Positions 1-6,188 of a stretch of 11,061 bases of DNA are shown piece after piece. A program made the translations under genes and the position numbers. A model generated the notes under the pieces. The model was not told the origin of the DNA. It did not search any database and worked only from the letters and a program-made list of their open reading frames with translations. Location: positions 1 to 11,061 of the forward strand of contig DLDC01000079.1 of NCBI GenBank assembly GCA_002480935.1, written 5' to 3'. The stretch comes from Prevotella sp. UBA7782 (GTDB lineage: Bacteria; Bacteroidota; Bacteroidia; Bacteroidales; Bacteroidaceae). How positions within the stretch are numbered: position 1 is the stretch's first letter; each line of letters starts with the position of its first letter.

Positions 1-100
1 GCAAAGAGGCCATGTGGTCATACCAACCCTCAGGAGGCAGGGTCACGAAACTACGGGTATTGATGAACACGGCCATCGGACTGTGAAGCCAGGGACGGCC
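1..100. repeat. Left copy of 100-bp perfect terminal direct repeat
   Basis: These 100 bases are identical to the last 100 of the window. They lie inside the pectinesterase gene, and merging the two copies restores that gene in frame. This is what a circular contig, or a unit of a head-to-tail tandem array, looks like when its end overlap has not been trimmed. The unit length would be 10,961 bp. No attachment-site or transposon-end structure is visible here, so the repeat is better read as overlap than as a biological long terminal repeat. Confidence 0.95.
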
Positions 101-832
101 CAGCCACACCGTGGTTTCGGCCGGATTGCCTGGCGCGGTGATGGTTGTGCCGCTTAATACGTAGCCCCACGTGGTGCCCTCAGCGTGCTTCGGAGCGACA
201 ATCCAGCCACCTTGCTTCGCCATGATGCACAGTGTGCAGCGGTCGAAGAACACGTTGCCCTGACCATAAAGAAAGTCTACGGCGCCCTCTATGTAGCAAT
301 CCAGCACATAATTGCGTGCGTTCACATCATTGGCCGTGCGGTAAGTGTCCTGAAAGGAGAGCATCTTGCAGTGGTTAACAATGTTTCTGTCGGCCTTGGT
401 ATATAGTGCCAAGGCCTGCGGACCGGCCAGATGGCGCGTTCCCCATGCGTTTTCGAAACAGATATTCTCTAGATATACGTCGGTGGCATGGCTCACCAGC
501 GTGGCCGCAACGTCTACGGGCGCGGCGTTAGGACCGCCGCTCACCCTGTCATCCCACACGGTTACGCTGTCTCGGTTCTCGCCAATGAGATAAATGAAGG
601 GCTTGTTCTGCGGTATAAAAACATGCTCGTGATAACGTCCTGCCTTTATTAATATGGTGTAAGGTCGCGCTTGATGCTCCGGCGCGGCGTCTATGGCATC
701 TTGCAAGGTGGCATAATCGCCCGTGCCATCTTGCGCCACTACCAGGTCGAACACCCCGTTGCCATGGTGCTGGGCAGCCGCAGCCAGCGTGTGTAAAGCG
801 ATGAAAAGGAGTAAGAATGCTTTTTTCTTCAT
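1..832 (-). CDS. Pectinesterase (CE8), N-terminal part; gene continues across the window ends
   Basis: A pectinesterase hydrolyses methyl esters of homogalacturonan, releasing methanol and leaving polygalacturonate for lyases or hydrolases. Translation from the ATG at 832 gives residues 1-277 of a 411-residue protein; the rest is at 10558-10961. A signal peptide is visible: MKKK, then a hydrophobic core, then Ala17-Ala20, with likely cleavage before Gln21. The CE8 right-handed beta-helix signatures appear in order: GRYHEHV (65-71), the GPQALALYTKAD region with Gln139, QDTYRT with Gln161 and Asp162, GAVDFLYG with Asp186, and LGRPW with Arg246. By family knowledge the two Asp residues are the acid/base and nucleophile and the Arg binds substrate carboxylate; all are present. 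QDTY and VDFLYG are mild variants of the usual QDTL and VDFIFG. The product is probably periplasmic or otherwise exported. The gene is divergent from the susC-like gene, which supports a pectin role for the locus. The start is supported by the signal peptide and by a -7 element about 50 bp upstream. Confidence 0.93.
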   Translation of the reverse strand, partial: MKKKAFLLLFIALHTLAAAAQHHGNGVFDLVVAQDGTGDYATLQDAIDAAPEHQARPYTILIKAGRYHEHVFIPQNKPFIYLIGENRDSVTVWDDRVSGGPNAAPVDVAATLVSHATDVYLENICFENAWGTRHLAGPQALALYTKADRNIVNHCKMLSFQDTYRTANDVNARNYVLDCYIEGAVDFLYGQGNVFFDRCTLCIMAKQGGWIVAPKHAEGTTWGYVLSGTTITAPGNPAETTVWLGRPWLHSPMAVFINTRSFVTLPPEGWYDHMASL

Positions 833-881
833 GATGAAACAGATGTTTGGGTTAAAGAAAGAAATGATTTTTATTCTACGG

Positions 882-889
882 CAAAGTTA
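882..889 (-). promoter_or_regulatory. Promoter -7 element for the pectinesterase
   Basis: On the minus strand this reads TAACTTTG, a full match to the Bacteroidota -7 consensus TAnnTTTG, followed by CC. No good -33 TTTG lies at the expected distance; instead the 18-bp motif at 913-930 sits just upstream, as in an activator-dependent promoter. The start site would be near 875, giving a leader of about 43 nt. That leader is A/T-rich and has no Shine-Dalgarno sequence. Confidence 0.7.
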
Positions 890-912
890 ACCATAAATCC
901 CATTTTGCAGGT

Positions 913-930
913 GTAAAAAACGGTTTATGA
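913..930 (-). promoter_or_regulatory. Candidate operator, pectinesterase-facing copy
   Basis: The minus strand reads TCATAAACCGTTTTTTAC. It matches the plus-strand site at 999-1016 at 16 of 18 positions. Its end is separated from the TAACTTTG -7 element (889-882) by 23 nt, exactly the spacing at the susC-like promoter. That places it at about -36 to -53, where a class II activator would bind. The AraC domain of the regulator encoded at 6189-10550 is the obvious candidate ligand (inference). Confidence 0.65.
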
Positions 931-951
931 GGATAGACAAATCGTTTTTTA
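914..951. repeat. 9-bp inverted repeat, possible third degenerate operator copy
   Basis: TAAAAAACG (914-922) and CGTTTTTTA (943-951) are perfect inverted arms with a 20-nt spacer. The left arm is part of the pectinesterase-facing operator. The right arm belongs to a weaker plus-strand match (935-952) to the same motif, agreeing at about 12 of 18 positions. This may be an auxiliary binding site, but the match is largely the A/T tract, so it could be chance in an A/T-rich spacer. Confidence 0.35.
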
Positions 952-998
952 GCCCTTTCGAAGAGCGGAAAAAGGCCACATTGAGCTATTTTTTAACT

Positions 999-1016
999 TC
1001 TTAAACCGATTTTTAC
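999..1016 (+). promoter_or_regulatory. Candidate operator, susC-facing copy
   Basis: The plus strand reads TCTTAAACCGATTTTTAC, the mirror partner of the site at 913-930 with 16 of 18 identical positions. A 23-nt gap separates it from TAATTTTG at 1040, identical to the gap in the opposite direction. Sequence between motif and -7 element is not conserved between the two promoters, so the match is not a simple recent duplication of the whole promoter. Confidence 0.65.
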
Positions 1017-1039
1017 CCTTCTTTTCAAGCCACAATATC

Positions 1040-1047
1040 TAATTTTG
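1040..1047 (+). promoter_or_regulatory. Promoter -7 element for the susC/susD operon
   Basis: TAATTTTG fully matches the Bacteroidota TAnnTTTG element and is followed by CC, as at the pectinesterase promoter (TAACTTTGCC). No clear -33 TTTG is present at 19-21 nt upstream. Transcription would start near 1054, leaving a leader of about 75 nt. Confidence 0.7.
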
Positions 1048-1052
1048 CCACA

Positions 1053-1078
1053 GCAAGCCAGCCTGAACGCGGCTTAGC
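1053..1078 (+). other. Small hairpin in the susC leader
   Basis: GCAAGCC (1053-1059) can pair with GGCTT-A-GC (1071-1078) as a 7-bp stem with one bulged A and an 11-nt loop. It falls at the very 5' end of the predicted transcript and could stabilize it. It is followed by a strongly A/T-rich stretch (1099-1120), typical of Bacteroidota translation initiation regions without a Shine-Dalgarno site. Function is unknown. Confidence 0.3.
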
Positions 1079-1129
1079 CAAGAAGGCAATCACTTTACCT
1101 AATAATAATTATTAAAATTACTACAGCTG

Positions 1130-4117
1130 ATGAAAAACAAACTAAATCCCTTCCTGCGCATGCTCTGCATGGCCATGATGACGCTCATGGCACTAGGCAT
1201 GACGGCCCAGGAACGAACAGTGTCGGGTACGGTCACCGATGGGCAAGAGCCTCTCATTGGCGTTACCGTGCAAGTGAAAGGCAACTCCAAGGTAGGAACC
1301 GTAACAGATGTAGACGGCAAATACACGTTGCGAGTGTCATCGCCAGGTACTATTCTCGTCTATTCTTACGTGGGTTACCAGACGCAAGAAAAGATGGTGG
1401 GCAGCAACTCGCGCATCGACGTGACGCTGGAGTCTGACTCCAAGAACCTCAACGAGGTGGTTGTGATAGGCTACGGCACGATGAAGAAGAGCGATCTCAC
1501 GGGTTCGGTGTCACAACTCAACTCTGCCGACTTCAAGAGCGGCAACCAACTGTCGGCCCAACAGCTCATGCAGGGCGCCTTCGCAGGCGTTAACATCGCC
1601 CAAAACTCCGGCAAGCCGGGCGGAAGCACCACCATACGCGTGCGTGGCGGTACGTCGGTGAACGCCAGCAACGACCCTCTCTACGTGATAGACGGTGTGC
1701 CTATCGATGCCGCAGCGGGCGCTTCGAAGGCCAACATTGGCACTTACAGCAACGACTTCTTTGATCAGGAGGCCGCAAACCCACTAGACATGCTCAACCC
1801 TAACGACATTGAGTCGATCGATGTGCTGAAAGACGCGTCGGCAACTGCCATTTACGGAAGCCGAGGAGCCAACGGCGTGATCATGATAACCACCAAGAAG
1901 GGCAAAGCAGGCGTGCAACAGCTCAACTATGGATATAGCATTGGCTTCAGCTCAGCGGCTAAGAAGCTCGACATGCTGACGGGTGACGAGTATCGAAAGG
2001 CCTGCTCCGACCTCGGACTGACCTATCTGGACGGCGGCCAAAACCAGAACTGGCAAGACATGGTGATGCGCACCGCCGTGCAACAGAGCCACTACCTGTC
2101 GTTCATGAGCGGCGGAGAATACACCAATTATCGTGCTTCTTTGAGCTACAACGACCAAGACGGCATCATGCGCGGAGCTTGGCAGCAGAACTACACCGGC
2201 CGTGTGAACATCAACCACAGCGCCCTGGACGGCAAGCTGAAGTTGGTTTTGAACATGAACTACGGCGAGACACACTCTAACCAGGCACCTACTTCAAGCA
2301 CCGTAGGCAGCGAGATGGGCTCCAGCATGCTCTATGAGGCCTATGTCTTCAACCCCACTCTGCCTGTATATACCGAGACCGGCGACTTCTATGACGTGCG
2401 CCCGTATCGCGTTAACCCCATGTCGTTCGTCAGCGAACTGCCTGACAAGCGGGTGAACAAGCACTTCATAGGCAACCTGAAGGCCGACTGGAACTTCTAT
2501 AAGCCATTCACCCTGGAGGTGAACATGGGCTATACGAACAACAGTCAGGACAGAAACGCCTACATATCTAAGAGTAATCTGCTGGGAGACGGCAACAACG
2601 GCCGCGTGTCTTTGCAACGACTGAAAGACTACTCCAAGCTTTTGGAGACCATACTGAAGTATGACCAGAGCTTCGGAAAGCATCACATCAACGCCATGGC
2701 AGGCTATTCTTATCAGTATTTCTGGGATGAGGGCTTCTCAACAGCCGCTTACGGCTTCCTCTCTGACGAGTTTAAGTGGTATAACATTGCCGCTGCCAAA
2801 ACCATAGAGAGCCAGAGCAGCTATGCCGAGAGCAACAAGCTCATCTCCTTCTACGGCCGCGCCAACTATAATTATGACAACCGCTACCTCTTCACAGCCA
2901 CCGTACGCCATGACGGTTCAAGCCGTTTCGGCAAGGACCATAAGTGGGGAACGTTCCCATCATTCGCCGCTTCGTGGCGCATCACCGAAGAACCGTTCTT
3001 CCATGTAGACGCTATCTCCAACCTGAAGCTGCGTGCCAGCTGGGGTCTGACGGGTAACCAGGAGATCGGAAACTATAATGCCATCTCCACACTGAGCGCT
3101 GCTACGTGGGGATATATCTTCGGAGGAAACAAGCAAACCGTGGTTCTGCCGCAGCAATATGCCAACCCCGACCTGAAGTGGGAGTCTACTTCGCAAACTG
3201 ACATCGGCCTGGACTTTGGCTTCTTGCATAACCGTCTGCACGGAAGCATAGACTGGTACTATAAGAAGACCAAGGACCTGCTGCTCTCAGTGGCTGTGCC
3301 TTCGCCATCGCTCATCACCACTCAGCTGGCCAACGTGGGCTCGGTGAGAAACACGGGTGTTGAGATTGAGCTGGGCGCTGACATCATCCGGACAAAGGAT
3401 TTCAGCTGGGACGCTACGCTGAACTTCGCTACCAACAGCAACAAGCTCACCAGTCTGTCGAACGATAAATGGACGGGCAACGACGTGCTGTGGGCTCCTT
3501 GCAACGGCCAAGGCCTCTCCGGACAATACTCACAGATTATTAAGGTGGGCGAACCTCTGGGTACTTTCTATGGCAAACGCTTCATAGGCTTCGACGAAAA
3601 GGGCATGGAGAAATATGCCAACGACGGTGCCGTGGAGAAGATAGGCTGCGCTCAGCCCGACTTCACCTATGGTCTGGCCACCACGCTGCGCTATAAGAGC
3701 CTCTCACTGTCGCTCAACTTCCGCGGCAGCCAGGGCAATGACGTGTACAACAACACGGCCAACAACTTCATGTACACCAACAGTTTGCCGGGCCGTAACG
3801 TGCTGAAGGACGCCCTGACATCTGGTGTCAGCGTGCAGCAGGCCAAGACTTACTCGTCACGCTTCATCGAAGACGGCTCTTTCTTCCGCCTCGACAACCT
3901 CACGCTGGGCTACGATTTCGCCGTGCCCGCGCTCAAAGTGTCGCACGCCCGTGCCTATTTCACGGCGCAGAACCTGTTCTGCATCACCGGCTACAGTGGT
4001 CTTGACCCTGAGGTGAACACCGACACGTCGGGCAACGGACGCTCTATTCTGGGCGTAGACTATCTCAGTTATCCCCGCTCGCGCACCTTCCTCTTTGGTG
4101 TGAACGTTACTTTCTAA
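1130..4117 (+). CDS. SusC/RagA-family TonB-dependent outer-membrane transporter
   Basis: This 995-residue protein is the beta-barrel half of a SusCD importer, which moves SusD-bound oligosaccharide across the outer membrane using TonB energy. A signal peptide covers residues 1-26, cut before Gln27 in MTAQ. Next comes a carboxypeptidase-regulatory-like beta-sandwich, about 29-103 (VSGTVTD, VTDVDGKYTL, YVGYQ), and a TonB-box-like NEVVVIGYG at 108-116. The plug domain, about 115-245, contains VRGGTS, the DPLYVIDGVPI segment and the SusC hallmark region IESIDVLKDASATAIYGSRGANG. The remainder is a TonB-dependent barrel ending in an aromatic residue (NVTF), as barrel-assembly signals do. No N-terminal STN domain is present, so signalling through an anti-sigma factor is not expected. 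The length is normal and the gene is intact. It is first in a two-gene operon with the susD-like gene. Substrate is inferred as pectin-derived only from the divergent pectinesterase. Confidence 0.97.
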   Translation: MKNKLNPFLRMLCMAMMTLMALGMTAQERTVSGTVTDGQEPLIGVTVQVKGNSKVGTVTDVDGKYTLRVSSPGTILVYSYVGYQTQEKMVGSNSRIDVTLESDSKNLNEVVVIGYGTMKKSDLTGSVSQLNSADFKSGNQLSAQQLMQGAFAGVNIAQNSGKPGGSTTIRVRGGTSVNASNDPLYVIDGVPIDAAAGASKANIGTYSNDFFDQEAANPLDMLNPNDIESIDVLKDASATAIYGSRGANGVIMITTKKGKAGVQQLNYGYSIGFSSAAKKLDMLTGDEYRKACSDLGLTYLDGGQNQNWQDMVMRTAVQQSHYLSFMSGGEYTNYRASLSYNDQDGIMRGAWQQNYTGRVNINHSALDGKLKLVLNMNYGETHSNQAPTSSTVGSEMGSSMLYEAYVFNPTLPVYTETGDFYDVRPYRVNPMSFVSELPDKRVNKHFIGNLKADWNFYKPFTLEVNMGYTNNSQDRNAYISKSNLLGDGNNGRVSLQRLKDYSKLLETILKYDQSFGKHHINAMAGYSYQYFWDEGFSTAAYGFLSDEFKWYNIAAAKTIESQSSYAESNKLISFYGRANYNYDNRYLFTATVRHDGSSRFGKDHKWGTFPSFAASWRITEEPFFHVDAISNLKLRASWGLTGNQEIGNYNAISTLSAATWGYIFGGNKQTVVLPQQYANPDLKWESTSQTDIGLDFGFLHNRLHGSIDWYYKKTKDLLLSVAVPSPSLITTQLANVGSVRNTGVEIELGADIIRTKDFSWDATLNFATNSNKLTSLSNDKWTGNDVLWAPCNGQGLSGQYSQIIKVGEPLGTFYGKRFIGFDEKGMEKYANDGAVEKIGCAQPDFTYGLATTLRYKSLSLSLNFRGSQGNDVYNNTANNFMYTNSLPGRNVLKDALTSGVSVQQAKTYSSRFIEDGSFFRLDNLTLGYDFAVPALKVSHARAYFTAQNLFCITGYSGLDPEVNTDTSGNGRSILGVDYLSYPRSRTFLFGVNVTF

Positions 4118-4129
4118 CAACAAAAAACG

Positions 4130-5677
4130 ATGAACAAAATGAAAAGAAACAAGATATTCAGCCGCGCAGCCCTCTTGCTTATGGGCGCACTTGCCCTAGG
4201 GAGCTGCACCGACCTCGACGAAGAGCTTTACGGAAGGCTCACCCCCGACAATTATTATCAGACAGAGGACCAAGTGCTATCATCGCTTGCAGGCTGCTAT
4301 GAGTATATGGCTTACATGAGCCGGGCAGGCGGCGACAGCTGGCGAATAGGCGAATACGGCACCGACGAGCTCTATTGCCCGGGCCGGGCCAACGGTGGAT
4401 GGTATGACGAATACGTCAATCAGCTCATGGAGCACAAGTGTACGCCCGACAACGACCGCCTGAACGTGTGTTGGAACACCTATATCTTCCCGGGCATCGG
4501 CGCCGACAATGCCGTGCTGGCTGCCATGGAATCGTCGGCCGTAAAGGACCAGCTGAAGGCTCCTATAGCCGAGGCAAGAGCTCTGAGAGCTTACGAATAC
4601 TTCTACGCCATGGACTATTTTGGCAACGTGCCCATCTTTACCGACCCGCGACCCGATGCCAACAACATGCCCCAGACATCGCCGCGCAAAGACGTTTACG
4701 ACTTTGTGGTGAGCGAGTTTAAGGCTGCTGCCGAGGACCTTCCGTCGGCTAAGGACGTCGGTGCAAGCTATTATCCCCGGCTGACCAAAGAAGCTGTCTA
4801 CACCCTTCTGGCATCCGTGTACCTCAATGCCGAGGTTTACAGCGGCACGGCACATTGGGCCGACGTGGTGGATATGTGCGACAAGGTTATCAACAGCGGT
4901 GCTTTCCAGCTGGCTGATAACGTGGGCGACTGCTTCCTCTCTACCAACGAGGGCACGTGCAAGGAGAATATCATCGCCTTCTCAGTCGATCCTACGAAGG
5001 CCGTAGACGGCAATCAGTTCATGCTCTACGCACAGCACGCGGCCGATAAGGATAAGTATAACCTGCCATTCTCGCCTGCTTGCGGCTATTGCTTCTCTGA
5101 TGAGGCCCTAAGCTGGTATGATGATCCCAACGACAAGCGCCTGTCGCTGCTCGAATATGGTCCACAATATTACCTGGACGGCACCACTCCGCTCATGGAT
5201 CCCGACAATCCCGGCCAGCAACTGGTGCTCACCTCGCTCAAGTCGAAGACGGCAGCGCAGAACAACGAGGGTTATCGCGTGCTGAAATATTCGCCCGTGG
5301 GAGCTAAGTTCTCCGGCTATAACGCCGACAACGACTATATTGCAGAGCGCTATTCCAACGTACTGCTCATGAAGGCTGAGGCACTCTTCCGCATGGGCAA
5401 GAACGCTGATGAGGCACTGAAGCTGGTTAATCAGGTGCGCACGCGCAGCCATTGCGCGCCGTTCGCCGAACTTTCGCTCGACAAGATAGAGAAGGAGCGC
5501 GCCCGTGAGTTTATTTGGGAGAACCAAAGAAGGAAGGATATGATACGCTTCGGCTCGTATTTCAAGGAGAAGACGTTCTATGCTGACGGCAATACCGAGC
5601 AATGGCGTGGCATCTACCCCATACCGCAGAAGCAGATAAACGCCAACCCCAAGTTGAGCCAGAACCCGAATTACTAA
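4130..5677 (+). CDS. SusD/RagB-family surface glycan-binding lipoprotein
   Basis: This 515-residue protein is the surface lid that binds glycan and hands it to the SusC channel. The N-terminus has basic residues, a hydrophobic core and a lipobox ending LALGSC, with lipidated Cys26. The acidic TDLDEE that follows resembles a Bacteroidota surface-export signal. The SusD-like N-terminal domain carries the helical repeat segment EARALRAYEYFYAMDYFGNVPIF (148-170, listed as a family hallmark). The RagB/SusD C-terminal domain carries ERAREFIWENQRRKDMIR (456-473) and the typical ending YPIPQKQI...LSQNPNY. It starts 12 bp after the susC-like stop with no promoter between them, so it is co-transcribed. 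ATG at 4139 (residue 4) is an alternative start that keeps the signal peptide; 4130 is chosen as the first ATG in frame. The operon is closed by the terminator at 5751-5789. Confidence 0.96.
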   Translation: MNKMKRNKIFSRAALLLMGALALGSCTDLDEELYGRLTPDNYYQTEDQVLSSLAGCYEYMAYMSRAGGDSWRIGEYGTDELYCPGRANGGWYDEYVNQLMEHKCTPDNDRLNVCWNTYIFPGIGADNAVLAAMESSAVKDQLKAPIAEARALRAYEYFYAMDYFGNVPIFTDPRPDANNMPQTSPRKDVYDFVVSEFKAAAEDLPSAKDVGASYYPRLTKEAVYTLLASVYLNAEVYSGTAHWADVVDMCDKVINSGAFQLADNVGDCFLSTNEGTCKENIIAFSVDPTKAVDGNQFMLYAQHAADKDKYNLPFSPACGYCFSDEALSWYDDPNDKRLSLLEYGPQYYLDGTTPLMDPDNPGQQLVLTSLKSKTAAQNNEGYRVLKYSPVGAKFSGYNADNDYIAERYSNVLLMKAEALFRMGKNADEALKLVNQVRTRSHCAPFAELSLDKIEKERAREFIWENQRRKDMIRFGSYFKEKTFYADGNTEQWRGIYPIPQKQINANPKLSQNPNY

Positions 5678-5750
5678 AATGTGGCTAATAGTTTGTCAAT
5701 GGAAAAGAGCTGCATGATGACATAAACGTGTCTCTTTTTCAAAATCTTTT

Positions 5751-5789
5751 CCCGTCGGCGCATGTGTGATACATGCCCGGCGGGCTTTT
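5751..5789 (+). terminator. Intrinsic terminator of the susC/susD operon
   Basis: A 14-bp stem with one bulged C (5759) and a GTGAT loop forms from 5751-5765 and 5771-5784. The outer 8 bp, CCCGTCGG with CCGGCGGG, include one G-T wobble; the inner 6 bp are GCATGT with ACATGC. It is followed by C-TTTT at 5785-5789. It lies 73 bp after the susD-like stop and separates that operon from the regulator gene. A weaker hairpin, AAAAGAG (5703-5709) with CTCTTTT (5732-5738), precedes it. Confidence 0.75.
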
Positions 5790-5809
5790 CGTTGCGCCCT
5801 GCCAAACCG

Positions 5810-5875
5810 CAAAACAGGCATTTTTACAAACCCAAACAGGCACTTTCGCAACGCAAAACAGGCACTCTTGCAACG
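5810..5875. repeat. Three tandem 22-bp repeats in the intergenic gap
   Basis: Units are 5810-5831, 5832-5853 and 5854-5875, each starting near CAAAACAGGCAC and ending near CAACG or CAAAC. A fourth unit begins (CAAAA at 5876) and then turns into the inverted sequence GTGCCTGTTTTG. The period of 22 is not a multiple of three, so short minus-strand reading frames across it are not credible genes. Similar short intergenic repeats are something I associate with Prevotella genomes, but I cannot confirm that here. Confidence 0.8.
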
Positions 5876-5892
5876 CAAAAGTGCCTGTTTTG
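5854..5892. other. Strong hairpin with 12-bp perfect stem
   Basis: CAAAACAGGCAC (5854-5865) and GTGCCTGTTTTG (5881-5892) are exact reverse complements around a 15-nt loop. The left arm is the conserved part of the third 22-bp repeat unit. The stem has an A/T outer end and no free T-run after it, so it is not a classical terminator. It could be a secondary bidirectional terminator, a protein-binding site or a transcript-stabilizing element. Confidence 0.6.
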
Positions 5893-6033
5893 TATTCTAG
5901 CCCCTACATCGCTTGAAGCCAGCCACTTCTGAAACACCTTGCTCTCCCACCCCAACATCCCGGCCGGCAGGGAGCAAAAGGATGGTAAAAGAAGATTATT
6001 TGACAAAGATTAGGTACATTGGCAAAAAATAAC

Positions 6034-6041
6034 TATATTTG
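6034..6041 (+). promoter_or_regulatory. Promoter -7 element for the regulator gene
   Basis: TATATTTG is a full match to TAnnTTTG. A -33 match is weak: TTAG at 6010-6013 has the right 20-nt spacing, while the perfect TTTG at 5999-6002 is too far. The operator motif of the divergent region is absent here, which suggests independent, probably constitutive, low-level expression. Confidence 0.6.
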
Positions 6042-6047
6042 TAACCT

Positions 6048-6188
6048 GCAAAGAAATCCATTACTACACGGCACGAAACGAACCACGCCGAAGATTAAGA
6101 ACTTATCATACTAACAAACAACAAGGCGCAACGGCACGGCCACAAGCCCACGCCAACAAGGCCCGGACATGCGCCTCAAAACACAACC
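6048..6188 (+). other. Long A/C-rich leader of the regulator mRNA
   Basis: If transcription starts near 6048 the leader is about 140 nt. It is rich in A and C and poor in T, has no Shine-Dalgarno sequence, and shows no strong hairpin or convincing upstream reading frame; an ATG at 6169 is out of frame with the regulator. Between the hairpin (5892) and the promoter (6034) I see nothing recognizable. Confidence 0.4.

Noticed and set aside
185..593. Plus-strand frames over the pectinesterase N-terminal half
   Set aside because: The minus strand carries a complete signal peptide and CE8 catalytic motifs across this stretch.
4280..4855. 191-codon minus-strand frame within the susD-like gene
   Set aside because: It is antisense to conserved SusD sequence, with no domain, signal or initiation context of its own.
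5810..5875. CRISPR array
   Set aside because: The 22-bp units are directly adjacent with no spacers, and no cas gene is present.
5696..6006. Two 60-codon minus-strand reading frames in the gap between the susD-like gene and the regulator
   Set aside because: They arise from the 22-bp tandem repeats and terminator region. They have no family resemblance, no promoter and no conserved composition, and the repeat period is not a multiple of three.
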